From NCBI RefSeq assembly GCF_000004075.3, contig NC_026660.2:744001-808000 (forward strand): a DNA stretch of 64,000 nt, in the 5' to 3' direction. The notes under the pieces are model-generated. The model had not been told where the DNA came from. It searched no databases and worked only from the letters and a program-made list of their open reading frames with translations. The translations under genes and the position numbers were made by a program. This stretch comes from Cucumis sativus (lineage: Eukaryota > Streptophyta > Magnoliopsida > Cucurbitales > Cucurbitaceae). Below are positions 45,172-57,900 of the stretch, one piece after another; the first letter of the stretch is position 1, and every line of letters starts with the position of its first letter.

Positions 45172-48100
45172 ATGATCACTTCTAACTTCTCAAACTCAAA
45201 TTCAGATTCAATGGATGAATGGAATAACAATAATAATTATTATGAGTTATATATATAAAGGAAAAGGGTTCTTATGCAGATTTATGATTCTCTTCTACAT
45301 TTCTATCTAAATACCAATAGCCAATATTTTTTTTGTTTGACTTTCTTTTTCTTTCTTTTTTTTCTTTTCCCCAAAGACCTTAATTATTTAAAAACAGATT
45401 AATCATAGGGTATATATTTGATTTCAATTTAATTATAAAGAGACCTATTAAAATATTGTTCAATTTGCCGGCGAAACTTTCTGTTCATTTCTCTCTCGAA
45501 ATTGTCTACCAATTTCTAATCCAAACAAACGCCAACTTCCAATGTGTTTCATTTGATAACGATTTGTTTTCTTAAATTTAGATTTCCTTTTTTATTAACT
45601 ATTTCTTAAAATTTTGAAAAAAAAATGTTCTAAATTTAGATTTTAAAATATTATATATTTAATTCTAACTTCTAAAGTCTAATTTCCTTCCAATTTGAAT
45701 TTTGTTTTAATTAATTTGATTTTTAAGTTTTCACATTTTTTTTACTATAAATCTTAAAATGTATGAATTAAATTAAAATAAAAACTAAAATGTAAGGATG
45801 AAATGGTAATATTTTAGAACCTAAAAGCTAATTAAATTAAAATTAAACTTAAATTTTAGTCCGAAAAACGAAATATGTGTAACCTTTTAAAACATAAACA
45901 CCATCCAAATTTTAGGAACTAAAAATATATTTTTCTTTACAATGGATAACAAAAAAAATATATAAAAAAACTTAGGAAGGAAAATAGTGTGGGTATAACT
46001 CTCAACACAAAATTGAATATTAGATAAGTTAAGATGACACAAAACCTTAGGAAAATTTGTAGATTGGAAAGAAAGAAAGAAACAAAGACCCAATTTGTAT
46101 ATATTTGTTCAAATATGGGATTATACAATCTGATTCTGATTGTATATGATTAATTAGCAAAAAATGAAAACTACTTTATTTACTTAAATAACTTATTTCC
46201 TTTCTTTCTTTCTTTCTTTAAATTGAGTTGATATTTTTCTTATTTTGGAATCATGTGAAAAGAATATTGAACCTCTTTTTATGGTTACAGGTCATGTTCT
46301 TTCCATAAATATATACAAAAACAGAAGAATATTAGTTTGATGGCCTGCTGGCATTGTGTACCATTTTGTGTATCAATAAACACACCTTTTAATTTCTTGT
46401 TTCTTTCATTGGTAAATAGTTGTTTTTGTTCCATCCTTATCATTTCATAATTAAATTAAAGGCACATTTTTTTTAGTTTTTTTACTACTGTGTCTATTTA
46501 TCCGCAACTTTTTATATATATAATGAAAGTAACCGTACGTTTCTATTAGTATATGTTTTAGTCGTAAAAAATTAAGACATATTATTTGAATGAAGTAGTC
46601 GTGGATTTTATTTTAAAATTTTACTTCTACTTATCCATTAGTACGATCTTCTAGAATTTAAAAGAGTAAAGAATTTGCTATTTGAAAGTGTTCGTATAAT
46701 TGGTTAAAATTTATGACTTTTTGTAATTAAGAAAACAAAAGTTGAAAGTCCTTTTTTTTTTTAAGAATAATAAGGATGATTAAATATATGGGTACTTGTA
46801 ACTTTAAACACTCACTTACATTGTCAAATCTCTTTTGAAATAATGCTTAGTCATAATACTCTTTCAATATACCATGGAACTAAGATAATAGATATTTGAA
46901 TTTCTTATCTACTAAGGGGTTGAGTTCAAAAAACTTCTCTTTTGAAAAGTTTAAATTCATATTTTCTTTTCATAACTTTGAGATCGGTTTATTTTTGGAA
47001 AATAATGTTGCTTTTGAATCTGATATATTATTTAAATTTATATAACATCTATATTTTTTTTCAATTTGAATTTTTTTATTATTATTAATATGCTATTTTC
47101 TTCATCAACAACTTAATATATTATAATTTAAGATTTTTTATAAAATAAATATTAATTTAGATTTAGATTCGAGTATCTTGTTAATTAATAATAATAAGAA
47201 TTAAGATATAAAAGAAATTATATATATAGTTGACTATTTATTTTAATTATATAATGCAAATGAAAATAATATGTGTGTAAAATAAAAATAAAAAATATCA
47301 AATGTAAAATAGGGTGTCAGAATCTGAAAAATCCATATTTTAAGAAGGTATCTAAAACTTTCTGGATGCCCTTCGGCTGAGGGCATATCTGAAAAACATT
47401 CAATATCACAAAACAAACACGATAATCTAGATATCCACGTTCTATGAAAATTCAAAATGTGTACGAAACAAACTACCCGTTTTTTTTAGCTTTTCTTCTA
47501 TCCTTTAATTGAATTGTAATCTATATATTAATGGGAAGTAGAAAGGATGGAAGTATGTAAAATAGTTAAAAGCATTAATGTCAACTTATACCAATAATCT
47601 TGAAATAGTCCTTAATCACTTATAGTATGCGGCCACTAGGCCACCTCCCTCCTACTTAGGAGAGACACTATCCTACATACAAGCTAACCCACTAACATTA
47701 CTCTATGCACAAATACTAAATCAATTATGTGCAAATTAAGTTTGTACTAATTAATTTCAACACCCTTCACCTCAATTCAAATAATATGTACAATCATCTT
47801 TGTAACTTCCAAGTTTACAAAAAATACACAAATGAATCAGGACACTTTTGAACGAGAGGTGTTTCGATCAAAATATAAAAAAGTATTGCTAAGAAAACTT
47901 GAAAAAAAATATGAAAACAGTTCGCTTAGAAAAATTAGTATGTTGTATGACCTAACAAATCAATCTAAACAGATTCATGTTGGTTTGGTGCACACTCATA
48001 TAACACCACCACCACCCTATAAGCCTAGGGATTACATCTTTCCATAACTCACAGCTTTCTATTGTTAAAGGATTTTTCTGTGAGTTTTATAATGAAAGAA

Positions 48101-48554
48101 ATTATCATAAAAGGCATCTATTGTAAAGGCAAAACAAACCCACAATAGACTAGAGATCAGTGGCTTGAAAAAAGATCTAAAAAAATTGGATATCATTTAT
48201 CAAGAAAAGGGTGTCTGAATCACTTTTTTTTCTGCAGTTCTTACTTGTAAGATGCAAGCTATTCCACCAAGTTACTTGAAGTTGACTCTTAATTATTGAA
48301 ATGATCATATAATCCCAACCACTATGTTATACTTATACATGGCCCCTTCATCTCTTATTTTACATCACCAGAGTTTCCAAAAACAAACAAAACTTCCAAA
48401 CTAAAGCATATTACATAGCTACTTAATTCAGTTAAGTTTGTTTCAATTTACAGAAACATACATCATACAGTTTATCACTTGCTACTCAGTTTAATCCTCT
48501 TCTTCTACGTTACATCTCAACATCATTGTTGCTTGTCTTCCCTCCTCTTCTCGT
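45172..48554. other. Intergenic region, LHT gene to second ankyrin gene
   Basis: Two minus-strand genes in tandem are separated by 3.4 kb of AT-rich DNA holding the LHT promoter and the ankyrin 3' UTR. A CTTT microsatellite is at about 46201-46218. A GC-rich hairpin, ATGCCCT ... AGGGCAT with a seven-base loop, lies at 47366-47386. The 71-codon plus-strand frame at 47832-48047 has no domain and I do not call it. Confidence 0.45.
45248..45260 (-). promoter_or_regulatory. TATA box of the LHT gene
   Basis: Minus-strand TTTATATATATAA stands about 80 bases upstream of the LHT start codon, a fitting distance for a short leader. Confidence 0.45.
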
Positions 48555-51314
48555 CTACATTACCGAAACCACTGGAAGCTTGTAACTCTGGCTCTGCTGC
48601 TGCTGCTGCTGCTGCTTGCTAACTGTGGTCTTTCCAATTAGGCTTCCCGCACCAAAACAGAAATATTGGCTCCTCAACTTCCTATCGACCGATCCTTGTT
48701 TCCCGAGATTCGGTGTTTCATTGCCAATGGCTTGGTTTGAATAAGATGGCCCTGCACCATCACTGTCAAAACAAATACCTTTCTGTTTATCTACTGAACC
48801 TGGTGAAGAAAGCGATGATTTTGAAAATGAGCTAGAGCGGGATCGATGGGGAATGACAACGTGTGGCATGCCCTGAGAGACTCCACGCATTAGACCGGTA
48901 GCATGTTTTTTCTTAGCAGACGGGCTCGATTGATTGCTTCTAACCGAAAGTGTCCGTTTGTGGTTGGGAAGAGTCAATGGCTTTGAGAACCTTTGCCTTA
49001 AAGGGGTTGGAGTTGGAGCCTCATCTGAACTGCTGTATTTCTTGTGTGATTCTTCAATGGAGCCCTCATCCATTTGCTTCTTGGATGTCTCACTTTTCTT
49101 CTTATCTTTTATTCTTGGCCAATGGAAGACGCTTTTTAATCGTTGAGCTGCTGAATTTACAGAACCAGATTTCTTAATAGTTGATGATGAGTTGGGATTC
49201 TCATTAGGTAAATCGTATGGACTCAACTCAACCGAGGAAGAGCTCATTCCTGCACTGCCATGATCCGGTATGGTATCTGAAGCATTCTCAATGCCGGTAT
49301 ACAATAATATTTCAGTGTCTGAGACTCGAAAAGAGGTCCCAGGACTGCTTCCGAGTCCCTGCATCTTCAACCGTGAAGCTATGGCCTTTCTCGTATTATA
49401 GTCATGACAACCAAACATTCCTCCAGCAGAAATGAGCTGCCTTATTAATACGTCTGCTGAAGCAGATTGTGTGTTTTGTCTAAGATAATCAAGCGGCGTC
49501 ATCCCATCCATGTCTCGAACATTCAAATCAATCGAGCCAGTAGTCATCAAAAGTTGAACGAGATCAGAGTGAACATTCCCAATGGCAGCCATGTGAAGAG
49601 CAGTCCTTCCATCATTGTTTCTGGCATTGATAATGTCATCCATATTATGAACTTTGCCACAAATCACATTCTTCAGAAGATCAATTTGTCGGTCAAGTCG
49701 ACGAAAAGCAGGAGTTTGGAAGCCAGAAATGGCTTTATGCAAAAAAGTTTCACCAGCATTGTTTCTTAAAGAGATGGACGAGGGAGATGCTGCAATAAGA
49801 GCTTCAACTGCAGCCAATTGGCCCCTACAAGCAGCAATATGCAATGCTGTATTCCCCTGATGGTCTATGGAATTGATGATAGGGAATGTTTGGACAAGAT
49901 ATTTAAGTACCTGCAATAGTCAACAAAGTTTCAGTTCTCACGCTCAGGAGTCAAACAATTCCCTACCCTCATTATCTTTTTCATTAAATGTCGTAGAGGC
50001 AATGAGATGTTATAAAGTACGTGTGAAATTTAAATTTCCATATTATCTTAAAGTCGATTGTACTAAAGTTTGAACGGGTAAAATATGTCAGCACTAAAAT
50101 GTATTTATTTCTTATTTTGGAGATTGAGATCAGATATTCAAATTCTCTACCCCAAATTTGTAACTCCAAAGAGGCAAAAAATAGTAGAATAGGTAATGAA
50201 AACCTAGCCGGCTAGCTAGTTTACTATCCACACATTCATTATCTGAAAGGAAAATTCAACCCTTTTTGTCATGTTAAAAAAAAATTGCACTCTCTTCTTT
50301 TCATCTTTTTTTGTGAGTACAAATAAGGTTGGAGAATTTAAACCTTAGACCTTTCGATTCTCTTTGGTTCTAGGTGACACCTAAGATACAAGTTGAGCAA
50401 AGCTCTTTTTGACAAAATGTACTAGATTTTGAAAGATTTAATCAAATGACAGAAACTAAATGCAACAAAACAATTAAAATAGAACATAATGAGAATGACA
50501 TGAATATAACACAATAATCATAAGAAACATGGATGCATCCATGGAGGTATAGCATGAAAAATGAATAATAAAGTAAGAAAACGACAAGCATTATAATATA
50601 GATCACCTCAACTTGTCCTCTTCCTGCAGCTGCATGTAAAACTGTAGATCCTTGAGCATCTCTGCAAGCCAACACGTCGGAGCAATCCGCAAGAAGCTCC
50701 TTCAAAATCTTCAAGTTACCTCCTCTGGCGGCGGCATGAACACCTCTGTTCATCATTTCCCATTTATAAACGGCCGGAATCTCTCCGATATGTTCATCCA
50801 GAACCCCTCCTCTCCCCGTGGAGAATCTCGGGGAGATAGCAAAATCATACAGAATCCGAAATACCCCATCGTTCTTACTCCTAGCGGCGGCGTAGAGAAT
50901 ATCCGTAACCCCATATTCCCCTTCTCCAAAAACAAGCAAAGGGTTTCTCTGGAGAAGTTCTTGAACGAACCCCAAATCGCCGGCGGAAGCGGCGGTGTAA
51001 ATCAACCACCCGCCGTAGCCAGCTCGGATTAGGGAGTTTTTCCCTTTCTTCGATTCGGATTCCATTAAAAGCTTTCGAGAAACATCAGAACGGCATTTAG
51101 CGACATCATGAAACTGTTCTTCATCATCCCAAACGGTCTCGAGGCGACGAATTCGGCGGAGAGATGTGAGTTTGATGAGATGGTTTCCGTCTAACCGGAG
51201 AAGCTGCCGGACTAAATCGTAGTGACCATTAGCAGCTGCCCAATCTATCGGAGAAGCGTACCACCACTGGTCACCGGTGCTCTCCCACCGGAGAGGGAAA
51301 TACGTCGGAGGCAT
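48555..51314 (-). CDS. Plant ankyrin-repeat protein with Ser-rich polyQ tail (687 aa, 2 exons)
   Basis: Exons 51314-50607 and 49910-48555 join in phase 0 within an ankyrin repeat (...GRGQVE then VLKYLVQTFP...); 2064 nt. The N-terminus MPPTYFPLRWESTGDQWWYA is a hallmark of a conserved but uncharacterised plant ankyrin family. Ankyrin units run to about residue 400: SPIDWAAANGHYDLVRQLL, IYTAASAGDLGFVQELLQ, TVLHAAAGRGQVEVLKYL, TALHIAACRGQLAAVEALI, TALHMAAIGNVHSDLVQLLM. The rest is disordered, rich in Ser, Lys and Pro, with basic patches (KDKKKSETSKK, SPSAKKKH) and a short polyQ run near the end, then LPVVSVM. No membrane segments. Likely a scaffold or adaptor; the partner is unknown. A strong E2F-type site lies 185 bases upstream. 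Confidence 0.92.
48597..48620 (-). repeat. CAG/CTG repeat encoding polyglutamine
   Basis: About seven uninterrupted CAG codons (CTG on the plus strand) lie in the last exon of the ankyrin gene, giving a Q run followed by SQS. Length variation between accessions is likely. Confidence 0.85.
50317..50408 (-). mobile_element. tRNA-derived SINE fragment in the ankyrin intron, antisense
   Basis: Read on the minus strand: GAGCTTTGCTCAACTTGTATC (an A-box-like start), TTAGGTGTCACCTAGAACCAA, then GGTTTAAATTCTCC (B-box-like), CCTTATTTGTACTCAC and an A-rich end. This order fits a second SINE family, different from the two copies at 10064 and 24629. No target duplication was confirmed. With respect to the ankyrin gene, which is on the minus strand, it is in the sense direction. 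Confidence 0.4.
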
Positions 51315-51497
51315 TAAAAGAGGCAGAGAAAAGGCAAAAAAAGCGACAGTTTGAGAGAAAAAAAAAACCCCCTTTTGGATATAACAAAAAGATACGAGAC
51401 CCCAGGAGGTTTAAAGAGAGAACGGCGATGAAATTATGAAAAAATTTGGAGAAAAAAGAGTCAGGAAGAAGGTGTTTGGAGATGGGTTGAAGAGGGA

Positions 51498-51509
51498 TTT
51501 GGCGGGAAA
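51498..51509. promoter_or_regulatory. E2F binding site upstream of the ankyrin gene
   Basis: TTTGGCGGGAAA matches the E2F consensus TTTSSCGC in one direction (TTTCCCGC on the minus strand) and TTTSGCGS in the other. It lies 184 bases upstream of the ankyrin ATG. Such sites usually mark genes induced at the G1/S transition; the role here is inferred from the motif alone. Confidence 0.5.
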
Positions 51510-52949
51510 TCAAAGAAGGAAGAAGGAAGTAATAGGAAGGGGATTAAAGAGAGAGAAAGGGAGTGGAGTAGCCATTATTGGGAACAGAGAAAGCTGCGAA
51601 TTCAGAAAAAAGGAGGAATCGGGGGTTGTTTCATTGATGGATTATTGAAGGAGAAAGGTGGAGGGTGGAAGTGTTGAAATGAAGGTCGTGACTCGTGAGA
51701 GATATGGAAGAAAAACGAAATGTATTGGTAGCGTCTTGTTGGAACAGATTTTTGGGAGTTTCAATTCAATGGGGGAGGAGAATAATGATGAATTTTGAAT
51801 TGAAAATGAATTCTTCTATACAAACTGGTAAGACGCCATGGCCGACTAAATCAACAAGAGAGATTTTAGCTTTCATTTTTCAATTCTCTTTAAAACTTTG
51901 TTTAGAGTCTTTTAATTCCATAAATAATGTCAATGTTTAGTAACTCCCTAAATTCCAAATTACTTGAAAATAAAGGACTGCTTACTAACTTTGTCCTAAT
52001 TTTGTTGCACATTTTCAAAAATTATAAAGTGTTGAAACGCAAAATTCATAAATCTTTCTACACATTTTTTTAAAAATTAGTTTCATTCTTTTTTTCTCTT
52101 CATAACAATTTCCCCTTTATTTGTCTATGATAAAAATGATATTTAAGAATTTGGTAGAATTCACTAAATAAATAAATTAAAAGTTTCATCCTACACTACT
52201 GTTGTTTTAATTTTAAATTTTCTCTTAAGAACACTTATAAATATAGCAATCACAATCAAAATATTAACATATACAACAATAATTAACAACGTTTGTTAAC
52301 GATAGATTTTCATGATCATTGAAAAACTATTGAGTTTTATAGTTAATCATTGATCAAACTATGATCGGTTGAATTTTTTTTACACCTAGCTATCATTCTT
52401 AAAATAACTATATAGCTATTATCATTACAAGTAGTCTTACAATGGTTGAATTAATTCGTAAACTTTATTAAGCCAATCAAATTATAAATGTTAAAAATTG
52501 TGCAATATAAAAAGATTATAAATTTGTTAACTAACACAAGTAATGACAAATGGGTCGAGATCATTTAATTACTAACTTTTGTCTTTAATAATTTTTAATA
52601 AATGTTAAAATTATATTGATAGTTATGATAATATAAGGAAGATAAGTTGTGATGTTTCCACTTAAATTTTCCTCTCCTCATAATTTAGAGAATTGAAATG
52701 TATAATAATAAATATTGTGGTAAATGGATTTTTATGTAGAAAAAAAAAGGGGATTGAGTTAAATAAGAACCAACGAAAAATTCAGTGGTTCCTTTTATTT
52801 GGATGTAGATGTAGATAATTTTCATTTCTTTTCTTGAAAACAATCCTTTCTTTTTTTTTTCTAGACGATAAAACTGAAGAAAATATTAAAAAATTTAAAA
52901 TTTATTATGGACTTGAATCGGTTTCTATTTTTCTAAAAATAATAAATTT

Positions 52950-53085
52950 TACAAAATATTTACAACTTATAGCAAATTCTATCGCAAATAGTCCTTGATA
53001 TACTATAATGATGGAACATATATTACAGTGATAATCAGATATTTTAATTTATTTCGCTATTTTTAAAAATATCCATTCTATTTAT
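52950..53085. mobile_element. Degenerate foldback MITE fragment
   Basis: Contains TTTTACAAAATATTTACAACTTATAGCAAATTCTATCGC and, further right, TTATTTCGCTATTTTTAAAAATATCC, the diverged arms of the same foldback family as 31141-31468, just left of the better preserved copy at 53200. The string given is split here for reference: left arm 52957 onward, right arm near 53046-53075. Confidence 0.4.
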
Positions 53086-53199
53086 GTCACTAACATGGTA
53101 TGATATTTTGTAAGTATTTTAGTTTATTTTCTATATTTTTTTTATAAAAAAAGACAAAATAAAATAAGAATTTTATACTTCTTTTCAAAATAGAAATAT

Positions 53200-53452
53200 G
53201 GGTAATTGTAATTGATGACATTTTTAGAAATAATAATTAAGTATATAGAAACATTTAAAAAAATTGCAAATATATCAAAATCTATCCGTAATAAACTTGT
53301 ATGGCTCATAAATTTTAGTAGACAAATATTTGCAACATGATCTATCTGTGATAGATTTGGATGAATTTATCTATATTTGCAAACTTTTAAAAATGTTGTT
53401 ATATATTTAATTATTTTGAATCTAATCTATGTATTTGTAACTATTCATTTTC
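53200..53452. mobile_element. Foldback MITE, copy B
   Basis: Left arm GGGTAATTGTAATTGATGAC ... AATTAAGTATATAGAAACAT ... TTGCAAATATATCAAAA; right arm, inverted, TATCTATATTTGCAAAC ... ATGTTGTTATATATTTAATT ... TTTGTAACTATTCATTTTC. The core has TCTATC(C/T)GTAATA-type units. Clear homology to copy A at 31141-31468, including the ATTTTGAATCTAAT segment, but shorter. Confidence 0.7.
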
Positions 53453-54785
53453 GAAATGTATTATAATTAAAACTTAGGATAAAGAAATGGAACATTTATG
53501 TTTGAAATTAATAATACAAATATGTATGATTGTGTGTTGAACTACGACTGCGTTGACAAGTTTAGATTAAGAATGGAAAGATGGGTAAGAGGAATATAAT
53601 GTTAGTAGATGCAATGATGGATGAAACAATTGCTGAATCAGTGGGGCAGAGAGGAGAAAAGAAGATCAAGAAATTTGTAAAGTTTTTAATTTTATTTTTA
53701 TTATATTTCTTTTAGAGTGAAATAATAGGAAGAAGGGAGAGAAAAAAAAGGGAGTAATGAGTAATAATAATAATAATGATGATGATGGAAAAGCAAAACA
53801 AAGACATCTCTAAAACACTCTCCCTTTTCTTCCCAAAACAGAGATTTCACATCACACTTTCTACCATTTATTAACTTATTTTAATCCATTAAGTGAATGG
53901 TTAATGTGATGATATATGCTTTTTTATTAACAAATCTTTTTATATTATTTTCACTCAATTAAATATCACACTTTTAGAAATATGCCCTAATAAATTAGTT
54001 TTCTTTTACAAAATAACAAAATATAAGAGTTGTCATCAATATTATTTGCATTAAAATACCATTTTGACCCATCTATTTTCTTCATTCTATTTTGGTCTCT
54101 TTTCTTTTCTTTATGTATTCTTTTTTTTTTTTTTTCTTTTTCCTATTTATCAAAGAATCAAAACTTTTTAGTTTCTAAACATTTGTAGATGGTGAAATTT
54201 TAGCTTGAGGTGTCAAAATCAACCATTACATATTTTATAGGACCACTTTATGTTTAAGTATATAAAAGAGAGCTGACTTCAACACTCATACCTCTTGGAC
54301 ACTCTGATATATAAATTTCATATACCCCTCTTCTATATTTCCAACTATATCAATTTGTATCTCATCTATTATACACATTTTGGGTCAATTTTAAAATGGT
54401 GTGAAGTAATGAAAATGTTTACACATTTAAAAATTAATAATGCATAAATGATTTTTATACACACGATCGTAACGAGGATCTAAATTGATTGGCTTGTATT
54501 AGTTTTTATATTTTTGCTATCTATACACGTTTCGACTGTTTTTTAAATCAAATATTTGAAAACTAAAAACTTATTTTTGTTTTTGAAAATTGACTAAAAT
54601 ATGTTCACCTACACAAAAAAAAATGAAAAACATGAGAAAAAATTACGAAAAGAAAAGGGAAGTTTTTCAAAACGAAAAATTGAATATAGTTAGGAAAGGG
54701 AGTATGGTTTTGTAACGAGTTGTACTCTGTATAGAAAGCCAAAGCCATGAAATAAATGGTCTTGAAGAGTCCTATCGTATATAAG

Positions 54786-54812
54786 GAGAAAGAGAAAGAG
54801 AAAGAGAAAGGA
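54786..54812 (+). repeat. (GAGAAA)n microsatellite
   Basis: Four to five GAGAAA units in a row in intergenic DNA. Confidence 0.8.
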
Positions 54813-54999
54813 AGATATTTGATGAATTTTGATTAGTGTGCATATGCATGATTGTTTTCAATATATTAAAGCCATTTTCTTAACTTTGATCACATTTTAT
54901 AGAAAAAATAAATGATATTTGTGTACATATATTTGAGAGAGGGGAGAATAATAATATATGGATGTGTTAAGGTAAAGAGGAAGAGATTAGGTGGTGATT

Positions 55000-57900
55000 G
55001 AGGGTTGGGGGGGAAAAGCAAAGGGAAAAGATAGAGAGGGCATGTGAGTAAACAGCTTTACATAACTTTAAAAGCACTGACTTTTTTTTTTAATCAATCT
55101 GCATTCTTGTTTCCTTGCTCCCTTTAACATCAATAATGCATTATCACAACCCACCTCTCTCTTAGATCAGTCTTTTTCTTTGCTTTTATTGGCTTCTTCA
55201 CATGGTACTTTCCAATAAAAGTGTGAGTGTGTGTACAATATAATCCCTATGTCTATGGTATATACCACCACATAATTATTATTTGAGATATGCAATCCTC
55301 TATATTCCATAAGGATTTTGTTGAGAGTCCAACTGGTTTCGATTTTGAAAATACTCAACTCTCAGTGTCTTGTTCTATATGCACCAGCGTTTTAGTCCAT
55401 GAATCACGCTACTATATAATCTAGCATCTATTTTGTTCAAAGATAAGATGACTCTCATTCTTTAGTTGATTTTTGTTTTGTCTAAACGTTACATTTTTGT
55501 TTTGGATTGGTTGTTCTTTTATGTGTTGGGACTGATTTAATTTGGATAGTGTCATATGTGATTTTACTATTCAAGGAGCTCTTTCAAATAAAGAAGAAAA
55601 AAAAGTCCAATTGCATCCAATTATAAAGATCTCCAAAGAGACACGTACTCATTGATTTTCATGGAAAGAAAGGCATGGAGAACAAAATTAGAAACAACAA
55701 CACACGCTAAAGAACAAAGGAGAGAATTACAAAAACGATTATATAACTAGAAGTGACATGCAACAATTGATGACCAAGTCAATTGGGGTGGCCTCGACCA
55801 CATTCAAGTGTGGTACTTAATGAAAAGATGTAGTGTGTATCAAAATTTGTATAATCTATGGTGTGCTGAGCTAGTGAAGAAGCATATACATGAGAGCAAT
55901 GGCATCTCTCCCACCTAATCCAAAGTCTCAATAAACTATATTTGTAAATAAATTTAGGTTTGATATAATAGTTAGAATAAAATAAATAAATAAAATGTAT
56001 ACTTGTCGGCCACATAAATATATAGTTTCATTAAATCCTAAATTGTATAATATAGGTATAGATTTATGAAATATTTATTAAAATCTATGGGTATGGCTAT
56101 AGATTCAAATTGTACCAAAGCGACATAGAATGACATTCTAACCCTACATATTAAAAATAATACTGTGAGCTAACTATCTTTTCAACCCCACACTTTAAAT
56201 TTTGCAACAATCTTTTTTACAAATAAAATAAAGGAATTTTTCCAAAATATAACAAACCCACGAAATCTTTGTATTATATATAACAATTTTGAAAACATAA
56301 AAAGTCCACAAATATACCATGAGAAATACACAATATGTCTCCGTCAACGCGAGTGTGTATTTCTTTTTCTAAACGATTATGATATGGGATCGTGTACGAA
56401 TACGATCGTGTAGTTTTTTTAACAACGGAAAAAATGTTTCAAATCTAAACGATTGTATTGACTATGGTAATCGATCGTTTAAACCATATCCCCACGATTG
56501 TGTAGATTTTTCTAAACAATGGAAAAATGGCTTCAAATCTAAACAATCGTGTTGACCATGCTAAAAGTGATCATGTTGACTAGGTAATCGATCGTTTAGA
56601 TCATAGCCATATGCAATCGTGTAGTTCTTTTTAAATGATGAGAAAAATGCTTCAAATCTAAACGATCGTGTTCACTAGGTAAGCAATCGTTTAGATCATA
56701 TCAAAGTGATTTAAACGGTTTTGATATTCTAGAAGATAAGTTGAAAGAAAGAAAGAAAAAGAAGATAAATAAAAATGGAACAAAAAAATCTAGAAGAGAA
56801 GAATCGAAGAAATCTAGAAGAGAAGATGAATAAATTGTAAAGAAAAAGAATAAGAAGTGATGAATAGTCCACGGTACCAAAGCCAAATATGAAATTTATG
56901 AAAATATTTTATATGTTTTTTGTTTTTGTTTGGGTGTAAATATTTCGTGGTTTTGTTATATTATTTATTAAAAAAAAAAACTCAATTTTATTTAAGAAAA
57001 AAGAAAACAAAATTAGGTCGTTTTATGATAAACTATCAAAATTGTGTACTAATCATTCTTTATTTTTGTCTTCTACTTTGTAAAGAACATTTTTAAAATC
57101 TTTATCAATTACGTAATCAGGACTTTGAAAAACTTCTTGTTTTTTTAACTTTTAATTAATCGCTTTTCTTTCTTTCTTTTTTCCTTTTTAATTTGACTCT
57201 ACCATTCTAAATTATTTTTATGATTAGTAGGAAGCTTTATGGATGATTCCCAAAACAAATCGTTTTATCTTAAAATAGACTTTATATATTCACAGTTAGA
57301 AAGTTAGGAGTGTTCAAAAAATAGTTGAAAATCGAATCGATCGACAAATCGAACTGAAGCCAAATACATGTAGTTCGATACGATTTGTATTAAATTAAAA
57401 CAGATTCTTACGCGGTTCAGTTTGGTTTAAGACATTAAACTGATTCTAAAACTAAACCTAACCGAACTGTTTTATTTAAATGATATATAAAGTCTAACTT
57501 AGGGTAGGGTATAAGTGTAACTTTGTATGAATTATTTTGATGGACTTTCAAACTTCAATGTATTGTACTTAATTATTGTACAAATTAATTGAACCTATGT
57601 GTGTATAACTTTGTTAGACTATTATTTATGTATAATGTGCATAAAGGATTTCGATTCTAATATTTATGTATAAACGGTTCCGTTTCGATTCAGTTTGATG
57701 CAAATGAACGGTTCGGTTTCATACGAGATTTTTTTTTTTTTTTTGTATTTTTTGATTTGGTGCAGTTTTAAGTATTAAAGTCATGTCTTGATTAGTTAGA
57801 TTGAAATAGGTGTGGATTAGACAGTGATACATTGTGATGGGTGGTTAAGCTGATTGAGCAAACAAGAAAGAGAAGAAGTGATGATGCTCATGCTCTACTG

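Larger units (their letters stand above)
51315..55000. other. Upstream region of the second ankyrin gene and AT-rich DNA
   Basis: The first 400 bases are purine-rich on the plus strand and form the promoter and leader of the ankyrin gene, including an E2F-type site. Beyond about 51900 the DNA is AT-rich without genes; it holds one clear and one degenerate foldback MITE and a GAGAAA microsatellite near 54786-54812. Confidence 0.5.

Noticed and set aside
47366-47386. GC-rich hairpin ATGCCCT-loop-AGGGCAT
   Set aside because: Seven-base stem only; too short for a miRNA precursor or terminator-like element and no flanking extension of the pairing.
47832-48047. 71-codon plus-strand open frame (MNQDTFEREVFRSKYKK...)
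   Set aside because: Charged and without homology that I recognise; lies in the 3' flank of the ankyrin gene. Not enough evidence for a small gene.
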